A stretch of 45,460 bases of DNA. Source: Caldilineaceae bacterium (GTDB lineage Bacteria > Chloroflexota > Anaerolineae > Caldilineales > Caldilineaceae). Location of the stretch: contig JAHDWH010000019.1 in assembly GCA_023384455.1 (NCBI GenBank), positions 1-45,460 on the forward strand, read 5' to 3'. Below are positions 8,264 through 15,813 of the stretch, piece after piece (within the stretch, counting starts at the first letter, position 1; each line of letters begins with the position of its first letter). A model generated the notes under the pieces. It saw nothing but the letters and a program-made list of their open reading frames with translations, ran no database searches and had not been told where the DNA came from. The position numbers and the translations under genes were made by a program.

Positions 8264-8332
8264 TGGAGAGAGTTCCTATGGGTAGAAATTTGTGTGCGGT
8301 CAAAAAGAGTGGGCTTGTACTTGTATAGACTT

Positions 8333-8361
8333 ATTATACAGTCGATGGTCAGAGAGTGCAA
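8333..8361 (-). promoter_or_regulatory. Sigma-70-type promoter of the opp operon
   Basis: On the minus strand TTGCAC (8361-8356), a 17-base spacer and a perfect TATAAT (8338-8333) precede the OppB-type gene. This is one of the best housekeeping-type promoters in the window. Confidence 0.85.
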
Positions 8362-8376
8362 CAGATCAGCAGGGGC

Positions 8377-8399
8377 AATGGTCTATTTGCTAGACCATT
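8377..8399. promoter_or_regulatory. Perfect dyad upstream of the opp promoter, possible operator
   Basis: AATGGTCTA (8377-8385) and TAGACCATT (8391-8399) form perfect 9-bp arms around five bases, 15 bases upstream of the -35 box. TGGT...ACCA half-sites are typical of GntR-family regulators, and the position suits an activator. No such regulator gene is in the window. Confidence 0.55.
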
Positions 8400-8444
8400 G
8401 GTGATGCAAATACTATATCGCCTTTCCTGCGTGCTGTCAACCGT

Positions 8445-9497
8445 TTATTTTCCGCTGCGATTGGCCTGGGAGCGGGGGGTGAGATCGAAATAGGTTTCGT
8501 GGCCGTTGAAGAAGCGTTCCAGTTCATCCACCATCAGGCCGAAGAAACCGGTCTGGCTGCCCCCCGCATACCAGCCGATGTGGGGGCTGAGAAAGACGTT
8601 GGGCAGGCGCAGGAGTTCGCTCTCCGGGGGAATGGGTTCCGGGTCGAAAACGTCCAGCCCGGCGCAGATATCCCCCTGGCGTAGGCGGGCGATGAGCGCA
8701 TCCGAATCGACGACTTTGCCCCGGGAGACATTGACAAAGACCGCGCCGGGACGGAGCAGAGCAAACTCCGCCGCCCCCAGCATCTTTTCGGTTTTGGGCG
8801 TGTGGGGGGCCAGACAGACGACTACATCTGAGCCGGAGAGTACATTTTCCAGAGAGGTTTGGGTGAAGCCGAGAGCTTCAGGCAGTTCTCTTGGCAGGTA
8901 GGGGTCGTGTACGAAAATCTCCGTCTGGAAGGGGCGCAGGAATTCCATCAGCCGCCGCCCCATATGGCCGCAGCCGATCAGCCCCACCCGCTTGCCCCAC
9001 AGTTCCCCCTGCATTGTGGAGAAAAGATCCCGCTTCATCCCCGTTTCGCCATCGATCAATCGGCGAAAATGCGCGCCGCCGTTGCGCAGGGAGACGAGAA
9101 TCAGCGCCAGTGCCCACTCGGAGACGGGGTAGGAGGAGGCGTTGGTCGTGTCCACCGTGCGGATGCCCCGCGCCCAGGCCGCGTCCAAATCCATGCGGCT
9201 GGCGAAGCGATCCCCTTCCAGCTCGCCGATGAACCCCAGCCGGGGCGCGCCGGCCAGCACCGCTTCTGTAATCGTCGGCGCGCCGTGACAGACGATCAGC
9301 GCGTCGATTTCGCCCAGCATCTCACCCAGCCGCCGGACTGTCTCCGTGTCGGTGTTGGAGGAGTAGATGCCTCCCCCTTCGCAGGAAAACCAATCCCACT
9401 CGGCGAAGGATTCCAGCCGCGCCACATCCGCCGGGGCCAGATAGATGTTACGCACGTTGGGGTTGCAGGCCAACAAAACGGTAGGTCGAGAAGGCAT
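8445..9497 (-). CDS. D-isomer-specific 2-hydroxyacid dehydrogenase
   Basis: A 350-residue NAD(P)-dependent enzyme that interconverts 2-keto and D-2-hydroxy acids. The Rossmann motif is GLIGCGHMG. The catalytic residues are in VNVSRGKVVD (Arg), DVFDPEP (Glu) and LSPHIGWYAGG (His), all in the family order. The ATG at 9497 has GGAG about six bases upstream. It is cytosolic, with no signal. The specific substrate is unclear; with sugar-acid genes nearby, reduction of a keto acid or glyoxylate-type compound is plausible. It is separated from the opp operon by the regulatory region at 8264-8444 and is probably transcribed on its own. Confidence 0.93.
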   Translation of the reverse strand: MPSRPTVLLACNPNVRNIYLAPADVARLESFAEWDWFSCEGGGIYSSNTDTETVRRLGEMLGEIDALIVCHGAPTITEAVLAGAPRLGFIGELEGDRFASRMDLDAAWARGIRTVDTTNASSYPVSEWALALILVSLRNGGAHFRRLIDGETGMKRDLFSTMQGELWGKRVGLIGCGHMGRRLMEFLRPFQTEIFVHDPYLPRELPEALGFTQTSLENVLSGSDVVVCLAPHTPKTEKMLGAAEFALLRPGAVFVNVSRGKVVDSDALIARLRQGDICAGLDVFDPEPIPPESELLRLPNVFLSPHIGWYAGGSQTGFFGLMVDELERFFNGHETYFDLTPRSQANRSGK

Positions 9498-9607
9498 ATT
9501 GGCTCCAGATTGCTTGGAAAGTCATACAATCGCTGTAGGGGGCAGTAAGCAGCCCTCCTTCGATTATACAAACTCTATCTGATTTTTCAATGACGATTGC
9601 GGCCTTC

Positions 9608-9660
9608 CGGGAAGCGGCCAAACCTTCTTGCGCACTCCCTGATTTTGTGGTCGCTTCCCG
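9608..9660. repeat. CGGGAAGCGGCCA hairpin repeat
   Basis: 13-bp arms (9608-9620 and 9648-9660) with one mismatch around a 27-base loop. The left arm with its flank (TTCCGGGAAgCGGCCA) matches the inner hairpin at 33712-33776 (TTCCGGGAAtCGGCCA), which has a similar loop length, so the two belong to one dispersed family. Confidence 0.65.
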
Positions 9661-9708
9661 ATAAGGCTGTCATGCGTTATTTAATCGCCGTTCATAAGGA
9701 GAATCACT

Positions 9709-9810
9709 TTGGCTACTATAGCGTACACAGATAAAAATTACAACGAAGTGAATCAGCTATCGCCAGAGACGACGGTTGACGGTCCTCTCCTCTCTGTCTA
9801 TAATTATTGA
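9709..9810 (+). CDS. Doubtful 33-codon open frame
   Basis: A TTG start with AAGGAG seven bases upstream opens a 33-codon frame (LATIAYTDKNYNEVNQLSPE...) ending in TGA at 9808-9810, inside the promoter of the next gene. The product resembles nothing I recognise and is polar. It may be chance, a leader peptide, or the head of a deleted gene. Confidence 0.2.
   Translation: MATIAYTDKNYNEVNQLSPETTVDGPLLSVYNY
9776..9804 (+). promoter_or_regulatory. Sigma-70-type promoter of the Gfo/Idh/MocA gene
   Basis: TTGACG (9776-9781), a 17-base spacer and a perfect TATAAT (9799-9804) lie 63 bases upstream of the ATG at 9868. Confidence 0.88.
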
Positions 9811-9867
9811 CCTACGCCCGGAACATCTGTTGCGGGTTGAAATATCCCCAGGAGAGGCAGACATCCT

Positions 9868-10917
9868 ATGGCCGTGAAGGTTGGAATTTTGGGCTTTGCC
9901 CACGGACACGTCAACGCGTATTGTGCCCACTGGCAACAGCACCCGGAAGATGAAATCGAGATTGTAGCCGGTTGGGATCACGACCCAGCGCGCCTGGCCC
10001 AGCAAACCGGACGCTACGCCATTCCTGGCTATGCGCTCCTGGCAGACTTCCTGGCTCATTCAGGGATGCAGGCGGTGGTTATCGGCGGTGAGACTTCTTT
10101 GCACGCGGCTCTGGTAGAGCAGGCCGCGGCCGCGGGCAAAGCCATTGCCCTGCAAAAACCGATCTCACTTACCCTGGCCGAAGCGGACCGCATAGTGGCT
10201 GCGGTGGAACGCTACGCTGTTCCCTTTACAATGGCCTGGCAGATGCGGGTGGACCCCCAAAATCTTCAGATTAAACAGGTGCTGGAGAGCGGCGTGTTGG
10301 GCAAAATCTCAATGATGCGGCGGCGGCACGGTCTGCCCGCCCAGCTTTGGGACACCGCCACAATGTGGCACTTTGACCCGGTACTCAATCGGGACATCTG
10401 GGCCGATGATTCCGCCCACCCCATCGACTTCATCCAGTGGTTGCTGGGCGTGCCCGAAAGTGTGACCGCCGAACTCTGGAGCCATCAATTGCCGAACGAT
10501 CACGGCGTGGCCCTCTTCCGCTATGCCAGTGGCGTAATGGCCGAGGTGAGCTGCTCGTTTACTTGTCTGGCTGCCGAAAATACCACCGAAATCATCGGTC
10601 TGAACGGTTCGCTTGTGCAGAATTATGGGGATGTGCCCAGTTGCAATGTGCCCCGTCCGGCTGATGCGCCGGGCCTGAAATGGTACACCGGGGAGCAGAA
10701 GGAATGGACAATCAGCGACATCCCCAGCCCCGCCGGTCACGGCGTGCGCATTGCCGGGCTGGCTGGCCCCCTGGCCGACTTCTTTCACGGGCGGCGGCCC
10801 CCGATTTCCACCGCCGAGGAAGCGCGTACCAGCCTGCGTATGACCCTGGCCTGTTATCTTTCTTCCCAGGAAGGATGCCGGGTGCGCTTGGACGATCCGC
10901 GTATCGCGGCCGTGTGA
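9868..10917 (+). CDS. Gfo/Idh/MocA family oxidoreductase
   Basis: A 349-residue protein of the glucose-fructose oxidoreductase/inositol dehydrogenase family. The N-terminal Rossmann domain begins VKVGILGFAHGHVNAY, where the normal GxGxxG has become GFAHGH. The family's EKP motif is LQKP here (Glu replaced by Gln). The C-terminal alpha/beta domain carries a plausible catalytic DDSAHPIDFIQWLLG with His. Only a weak ribosome site (AGGAG, 13 bases upstream) is seen. These changes occur in some subfamilies, so activity is not excluded. It is driven by a strong promoter, is likely monocistronic, and probably oxidises a sugar or cyclitol. Confidence 0.9.
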   Translation: MAVKVGILGFAHGHVNAYCAHWQQHPEDEIEIVAGWDHDPARLAQQTGRYAIPGYALLADFLAHSGMQAVVIGGETSLHAALVEQAAAAGKAIALQKPISLTLAEADRIVAAVERYAVPFTMAWQMRVDPQNLQIKQVLESGVLGKISMMRRRHGLPAQLWDTATMWHFDPVLNRDIWADDSAHPIDFIQWLLGVPESVTAELWSHQLPNDHGVALFRYASGVMAEVSCSFTCLAAENTTEIIGLNGSLVQNYGDVPSCNVPRPADAPGLKWYTGEQKEWTISDIPSPAGHGVRIAGLAGPLADFFHGRRPPISTAEEARTSLRMTLACYLSSQEGCRVRLDDPRIAAV

Positions 10918-10962
10918 AATGGGTACTGCGTACTGCATAAGGTAGCGTAGCCAATGGACGGC

Positions 10963-11074
10963 TGACCGCGAATGAGAGGATGACGCGAATGGTTGGTTCG
11001 CAGGTGACGCACAGGGATACCCGGCCACATTCCCTACAGGTCATCTATTCGCGTAATCCTCTCATTCGCGGTCA
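10963..11074. repeat. Inverted repeat with 28-bp arms
   Basis: The arms 10963-10990 and 11047-11074 (starting TGACCGCGAATGAGAGGAT) are complementary with one mismatch around a 56-base loop. It is too loose for a terminator and resembles a small MITE-like palindrome. Confidence 0.8.
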
Positions 11075-11117
11075 CAGGCCAGAGCAAAGCCCACAACTAA
11101 CGCACGCGACGCGGTCT

Positions 11118-11207
11118 CCCTTCGATGAACTCAGGACATCGCCTGAGCCTGTCGAAGGGCGGTGTCCCTTCGATGAACTCAGGACATCGCCTGAGCCTGT
11201 CGAAGGG
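11118..11207. repeat. Two tandem CCCTTCGA...TCGAAGGG palindromes
   Basis: Two identical 42-bp copies (11118-11159, 11166-11207), period 48. Each reads CCCTTCGATGAACTCAGG, a short spacer, then CCTGAGCCTGTCGAAGGG. This palindrome (CTTCGACAGGCTCAGG type) is a well-known dispersed repeat in many bacterial genomes. Confidence 0.85.
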
Positions 11208-11383
11208 TCGATCTTGCGCTGGTACGCCATAAGATAGCGCAGCCACGATTTGTGTGCGGAAACGTGAAGACGTGAAACGTGAGATCAATGGATGATTGTA
11301 AAACGCATCGGTATTCCCTGACGATTATCCAGCGTTTGGCGTAAGAACCGTCACCCGCACTTCTCGGAATTCTGTTATAATAC

Positions 11384-11407
11384 TACTGAAGTTCCTACTG
11401 AAGTTCC
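11384..11407 (+). repeat. 12-bp tandem direct repeat
   Basis: TACTGAAGTTCC occurs twice head to tail just downstream of a TATAAT box. It may be a slippage product or a binding site. Confidence 0.6.
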
Positions 11408-11449
11408 TATGACAAACCAAATTGTAGTGCGTTTGAGGCTACACACCAG

Positions 11450-11552
11450 ATAACTGCTCACCCCCACCCAATCTCCCCCACTGTGGAGGAGGAGTCGCTC
11501 CAGTTCTCTCCCTGGAATGGGGTGGGATAGGATGGGGTGGCTCAACAGGTAC
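11450..11552 (+). mobile_element. 103-bp MITE, copy 1, with 8-bp target duplication
   Basis: Begins ATAACTGCTCAC and ends CAACAGGTAC, with imperfect terminal inverted repeats (TAACTGCTCA against TACCTGTTGA-type ends). It is flanked by CACACCAG (11442-11449) and CACACCGG (11553-11560), an 8-bp duplication with one mismatch. The interior is C-rich then G-rich and can fold on itself. It has the same length and layout as copies at 33941 and 37296. There is no coding capacity. Confidence 0.85.
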
Positions 11553-11628
11553 CACACCGGCAACGCTTGTCTCACGTTGAATCGGAAGCGTTGCCGGGCG
11601 TTGTCCCATCTACGATACTATCGGCTGG

Positions 11629-13653
11629 ATGCCTCGCGGTTCTATGGCTTCATTTCTTCTCCCCAAAGGCTTGACCCGTCAATTGCTGGTTGTTTTTATT
11701 CTCGTTGCCCTGACCAGCAATGTAGGCGTAAGTCTTGCTGCCTGGCAGGCCGAGCGCCAGGCCCTCGAAGTCCAGGTGACCGGAAAACTGGTGGCCGTAG
11801 CTAATCTCAAGCAGGAGAGACTTAACAGTTGGCTGATCGAGCGCCAGGCAGACGCGCGGATGATCGCGGTCAATCGGCTCAATCAGGAGCACTTCGCCGA
11901 ACTCTTCGACGATACTGTCCCCCAGGCGCGCAAAAATGAGTTTGCTGCATTTCTGCGCGACAATCTGGTCGGGATGCGCCGCTCCCGCGCCGGGTATCTG
12001 GAAGTCTCTATGACGAATCGTGCTGGGGTGGTGGTGATCAGCACCGAACGGGAACGGGAAGGGCAGCTCGCCCTGCCTGTGGGTTCAGAAAAACTGCGCT
12101 TTTCCGCCATTGACGGCAGCTTTTTTTGCGATATTCACCCCCACTCTGCCAGTGGACATCCTGTGATGATCTTTGGAAATGTGATCCGGGCCGTAGACCC
12201 GAATACCCATCAGGAGACCAAAGAGGTTATCGGCGAAGTCATTACAGTAGTCGAGATGGAGAGCACAGTCTATGAGTTTCTCGGCCCGATTTCCGAATTG
12301 GGCAGCAGTGCCGAAGCTCTTCTGATTCGCCCAGAGATAGACGGTATTCTCTTTCTAAGCAAACTGCTCTACCTGGCAAATGCTCCGTTGAACCTGCGGG
12401 CCAGCCCCTCTTCGCCGATTGCCGAAGCAATGCGCCGGATCAGTGTCAATGCTTTCCATTCTGTCGATTATACCGGGGAAACGGTCATTGCCGTCTATCG
12501 ACAGATCGAACCGGTTGGGTGGGGGCTGATGGTGAAACAGGCCGAAGCCGAAGCCTTTGCACCCATCTACGAACTGGCCCGCCGTATTGTGCTGCTTACG
12601 TTTCTCGTTCTGATTGGTACGGCCATCCTGGCCTTCTTTCTGGCCCGCACCCTTATTCGCCCCATCAGCGCTCTGGCCCAGGCCACCCAGTCCATTGCTG
12701 ACGGCAACCTGGGCGTCTCACTCCACTCCAACCGAGACGACGAACTGGGCGCACTCTCCTCCTCCTTTCAACAGATGGTGGAAATCCTGGCCGAGCGACG
12801 CAGGGAGACCCAGCGTCTGACCGATATACTGCGCCGCCGAGCCGACGAATTGGAATCGGCTTACGGCGATCTGCGACGGACAGACCAGTTGAAAGATGCG
12901 TTTATTCGCAATATCACCCACGAACTGCGCACGCCCTTAACAACCCTCTCCGGTTTTACCGAACTGCTGATGGATGATATAGACGAATTCGGCGCTGAAC
13001 AGCAGGAGATGCTGGATACGATTGCCAGTCAGACTGTGCATATCACCCGGCTGGTGAACGATGTGGTCGCTCTACACGAAGTACACGCGGTCAATCACGA
13101 ACGCCGCCCCCTGCGTCTGGTAGAGATCGTCCGGGCCAGCCTGGATGCCTGCCGCCAGCAGAACGAATATGGCGCCCGCAATGGAAAGGGTATCCATTCC
13201 TTTGGCATTGACTGCGCCAATGACCAGATCGAAGTGATGGCGCATCCCGGTCAAATGACCCGAGTGGTAGACAATCTGCTGGATAACGCGGTCAAATTCA
13301 GCCCGGCTGGCGGCCTGGTGCATGTGCAGATTCGTCGTGTGCAAAAATCGTATACCGATGGGGGAATAATGGATTGGCAGGTCGTTTCCATATCCGATTC
13401 GGGAGTCGGTATTGCCCAGGATGACCTGCCCCACATTTGGGATCGTTTTTTCCAGGTGGACCACGCCACCACCCGTCGTTTTGGCGGGGCCGGTTTGGGT
13501 CTGGCGCTGGTCAAAGAGACCATCGAAGCCCACGGCGGCGAGGTCTGGATCGATAGCCTGGCTGAGGAAGGAACTACAGTCTCTTTTTCCGTGCCTGTCT
13601 TTCAGCCGGAGGAATCCACAGCGGTTGAGACAGAATCGGTCTCTTCCCCATAG
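11629..13653 (+). CDS. Membrane sensor histidine kinase with extracytoplasmic sensor domain
   Basis: A 674-residue kinase. TM1 lies at about residues 17-38, followed by a ~280-residue extracytoplasmic sensor of dCache type (the N-terminal helix has LVAVANLKQERLNSWLIERQ) and TM2 at about 319-343. A HAMP linker follows, then a coiled stretch, HisKA with the phosphorylated His431 in ITHELRTPLT, and HATPase with the N-box DNLLDNAVKFSP, G1 DSGVGI (about 590) and G2 GGAGLGLAL. No response-regulator gene is adjacent, so it is an orphan kinase. The start is uncertain between ATG 11629 and ATG 11644; neither has a good ribosome site. Confidence 0.95.
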   Translation: MPRGSMASFLLPKGLTRQLLVVFILVALTSNVGVSLAAWQAERQALEVQVTGKLVAVANLKQERLNSWLIERQADARMIAVNRLNQEHFAELFDDTVPQARKNEFAAFLRDNLVGMRRSRAGYLEVSMTNRAGVVVISTEREREGQLALPVGSEKLRFSAIDGSFFCDIHPHSASGHPVMIFGNVIRAVDPNTHQETKEVIGEVITVVEMESTVYEFLGPISELGSSAEALLIRPEIDGILFLSKLLYLANAPLNLRASPSSPIAEAMRRISVNAFHSVDYTGETVIAVYRQIEPVGWGLMVKQAEAEAFAPIYELARRIVLLTFLVLIGTAILAFFLARTLIRPISALAQATQSIADGNLGVSLHSNRDDELGALSSSFQQMVEILAERRRETQRLTDILRRRADELESAYGDLRRTDQLKDAFIRNITHELRTPLTTLSGFTELLMDDIDEFGAEQQEMLDTIASQTVHITRLVNDVVALHEVHAVNHERRPLRLVEIVRASLDACRQQNEYGARNGKGIHSFGIDCANDQIEVMAHPGQMTRVVDNLLDNAVKFSPAGGLVHVQIRRVQKSYTDGGIMDWQVVSISDSGVGIAQDDLPHIWDRFFQVDHATTRRFGGAGLGLALVKETIEAHGGEVWIDSLAEEGTTVSFSVPVFQPEESTAVETESVSSP

Positions 13654-13694
13654 AGCAGGTTTTCACCCGCTCACCCCACGCCAGGAGAATTGCC

Positions 13695-14681
13695 GTGGCT
13701 CTTTGGTTAACCCGTGCCGACGTTCGCTCCCTCCTTACAATGCCCGAAGCTATCGACGCTGTGGCCGAGGCATTCCGTCTGCTCAGCGCGGGTGAGACGG
13801 TTCTGCCCCTGCGCACGAATATGTCCGTTACGCCACATGGGGGCAGCCTGCTGGCTATGCCCGCCTACACTGGCGGCGGCATCGACGCATTGGGCGTCAA
13901 ACTTATCACCTTCTACGGCGATAACCCCGCCCAGCACAGCCGGCCCGCCATTCAGGGCAACTTTCTCATCTTCGACCCCCGGGATGGCCGCCTGGCCGCC
14001 GTGATGGAAGCGGGCTATATGACCGCTGTGCGCACAGGCGCATCCGGCGGGGTGGCTGCCCGCTATCTGGCCCGGCCCGAGGCCGGGGTAGTCACAATTT
14101 TTGGCTGTGGCGTCCAGGCCCCCCACCAGTTGGAAGCGGTCCTCTGCGAACGCCCTATCCAGCAGGTGTGGGTGATCTCCCGCAGCTCGCACAGGGCGGC
14201 GACGTTTGCGGGGGAGATGTGCCGGCGCTTTGGAATTTCTGTGCAGGTCGCCCAGGATGTGCAGAAGGCTGTGCAGCAGGCAGATATTGTCATCACCGCC
14301 ACCAGCGCCCACGAACCGCTCTTTGACGGCCATTGGCTGCGACCGGGCAGCCACATCACCGCCATCGGCGCACATCTGCCCAACGCCAGAGAGGTGGACA
14401 GCGTCACCATCCAGCGCGCCACCGTCGTCACCGATCAGACCAGCGCCTGTCTGGCCGAAGCGGGTGATCTGGTGATTCCTCTGGCCGCCGGGGAGATCCA
14501 GCCGGAACACATCCGGGCGGAGATGGGCGAGATTGTGGCTGGCAAAAAGCCGGGCCGCACCTCCTCCCAGGAGATTACCTTTTTCAAATCGGTGGGGCTG
14601 GCAGTGCAGGATGTGGCTGTGGCCGCGCTGGTGGTGAAGAAAGCAATGGCCGCGGGTGTGGGGACGGTGCTGGGGGAGTGA
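13695..14681 (+). CDS. Ornithine cyclodeaminase / mu-crystallin family protein
   Basis: A 328-residue NAD(P)-dependent enzyme of the OCD/mu-crystallin family. The GTG start at 13695 has AGGAG eight bases upstream. Motifs are [20 protein letters not shown] (substrate Arg and Rossmann lead-in), [11 protein letters not shown] (dinucleotide site), [24 protein letters not shown] and [12 protein letters not shown]. The GGDCPGKTEL-type segment of true ornithine cyclodeaminase is replaced by [11 protein letters not shown], so an imino-acid or ketimine reductase, or an alanine/amino-acid dehydrogenase, is more likely than ornithine deamination. It lies 41 bases after the kinase gene and may be co-transcribed with it. 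Confidence 0.92.
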   Translation: MALWLTRADVRSLLTMPEAIDAVAEAFRLLSAGETVLPLRTNMSVTPHGGSLLAMPAYTGGGIDALGVKLITFYGDNPAQHSRPAIQGNFLIFDPRDGRLAAVMEAGYMTAVRTGASGGVAARYLARPEAGVVTIFGCGVQAPHQLEAVLCERPIQQVWVISRSSHRAATFAGEMCRRFGISVQVAQDVQKAVQQADIVITATSAHEPLFDGHWLRPGSHITAIGAHLPNAREVDSVTIQRATVVTDQTSACLAEAGDLVIPLAAGEIQPEHIRAEMGEIVAGKKPGRTSSQEITFFKSVGLAVQDVAVAALVVKKAMAAGVGTVLGE

Positions 14682-14705
14682 AAATTTATTGCGTATTGCA
14701 TATTT

Positions 14706-14800
14706 CGTAAGGTGGCGGAGCCACAAAATTATGGGGCGAAACGTGAAGACGTGAATCGTGGGAGTATGTGACGACACCTCACATTTCACGTTTCAGATGG
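14706..14800. repeat. Dispersed AAACGTGAAGACGTGAA palindromic repeat
   Basis: TAAGGTGGCGGAGCCAC then GAAACGTGAAGACGTGAATC (from 14738) and, inverted, TTCACGTTTC (14786-14795). Related pieces lie at 11228-11283 and as a neat hairpin at 18051-18089. Non-coding filler between genes. Confidence 0.6.
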
Positions 14801-14862
14801 TTTACCTCATACCCCCTTTCCATTACACCCATCCAATCACTCATCTCCACGACAGGCCACCG

Positions 14863-15813
14863 ATGCGCACCTTTGCCCCCTTCGATCTCAACAATCCCGA
14901 ACACCACGCGCTGCTGGTCACCCTTTGGAACAGCGGCCTGCCCGCCGACCTGGCGCTCTCGCCCGAATTCGTCCACTCGGTCACCCGGCCCACCACCGGC
15001 GGCGTGCAGGCGGGAAGCATTGGGTTTCTGGAAGATCAGCCCGTAGGCGTGGTTCTTGCCAGCGCCCATCCCCACGCGCCCCCGTCTATGCCCTGCAACG
15101 TGGGCTGGATCGACGCCATCGCCGTCAGCCCTGCCCATCAGCAGAGGGGGATTGGCCGGGGATTGCTGGCCTGGGCTGAAACCTGGCTGGTCAGCCAGGG
15201 CGCCGCTTCGATCTTAACCGGCTGTGCTACCCGCCACCTCTCCCCCGGCGTGCCGGCGTCAGCCATCCCCTTCTTCGCCGCCTGTGGCTATGAACTGTGC
15301 GATTGGACCAATTGGGACGTGGCCCGCAACCTGGCCGACTATACACCGCCCCCCAGTCTGCGCGAAGTCCCGGCCGCGGCCTACCCCGCCCAACCCGGCC
15401 AGGAAGAGCTGCTGTTGGGCTTTCTACGCCAGGAGTTTCCCGGCGTTTGGTCTTTCGAAACCGCAGAGTTTCTGCGCGAGGGGGGGCGCATCTCCGACTT
15501 TATGCTCCTGTGGACGGAGAGCGGCGTGGAGGGAGCGTGCAAACTGACCTTTGAGGATTCCCATTGGCCTATGGGCCGCTACTACCCCTATGGCCTGCCC
15601 CGTCCCTGGGGTCAGCTCGGCTTTATCGGCGTGGCCGAGAAGCGGCGCGGCCAGGGGATGGGGTTGGCTCTGCTGGACGCGGGGCTGCGCCGTTTGCAGA
15701 ATAACGGCGTCAAAGGCTGTGTGATCGACTGGACCGACCTGCTGGACTTTTACGGCAAAGCGGGCTTTGTGCCCTATCACAAATGGGCGGTGTTATGGAA
15801 GAAGATGGGATGA
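14863..15813 (+). CDS. Tandem two-domain GNAT acetyltransferase
   Basis: A 316-residue protein with two acetyl-CoA-binding GNAT domains: domain 1 with AVSPAHQQRGIGRGLLAWAE (about residue 90) and domain 2 with VAEKRRGQGMGLALLDAGL (about residue 265). Each shows the R/Q-x-x-G-x-G/A pyrophosphate loop. It ends in DLLDFYGKAGFVPYHKW, a typical GNAT C-terminus. The ATG at 14863 (MRTFAPFDLN) is chosen because upstream codons run through a palindromic repeat; the ribosome site is weak. The substrate is unknown. It overlaps the next gene by four bases, so the two are translationally coupled. Confidence 0.9.
   Translation: MRTFAPFDLNNPEHHALLVTLWNSGLPADLALSPEFVHSVTRPTTGGVQAGSIGFLEDQPVGVVLASAHPHAPPSMPCNVGWIDAIAVSPAHQQRGIGRGLLAWAETWLVSQGAASILTGCATRHLSPGVPASAIPFFAACGYELCDWTNWDVARNLADYTPPPSLREVPAAAYPAQPGQEELLLGFLRQEFPGVWSFETAEFLREGGRISDFMLLWTESGVEGACKLTFEDSHWPMGRYYPYGLPRPWGQLGFIGVAEKRRGQGMGLALLDAGLRRLQNNGVKGCVIDWTDLLDFYGKAGFVPYHKWAVLWKKMG

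Larger units (their letters stand above)
9498..9867. other. Intergenic region between divergent genes
   Basis: 370 bases without a recognised gene. It holds a hairpin repeat (9608-9660), a tiny open frame with a good ribosome site (9709-9810) and a strong plus-strand promoter (9776-9804). No clear promoter for the minus-strand dehydrogenase was found. Confidence 0.7.
10918..11628. other. 711-base repeat-rich intergenic region
   Basis: No gene was recognised. In order it holds a TAAGGTAGCGTAGCCA motif (10938) also seen at 11228 and 14706, a 28-bp inverted repeat (10963-11074), two tandem CCCTTCGA palindromes (11118-11207), a GAAACGTGAAGACGTGAAAC motif (11259), a TATAAT (11376-11381) without a matching -35 box, a 12-bp direct repeat (11384-11407) and a 103-bp mobile element (11450-11552). 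Confidence 0.8.

Noticed and set aside
11376-11381. TATAAT as promoter for the kinase gene
   Set aside because: No acceptable -35 box at 16-18 bases and the start is 250 bases away across a mobile element.
14758-14862. Upstream extension of the GNAT gene
   Set aside because: The extra 35 codons run through a palindromic repeat and do not resemble the family; the start at 14863 is preferred.
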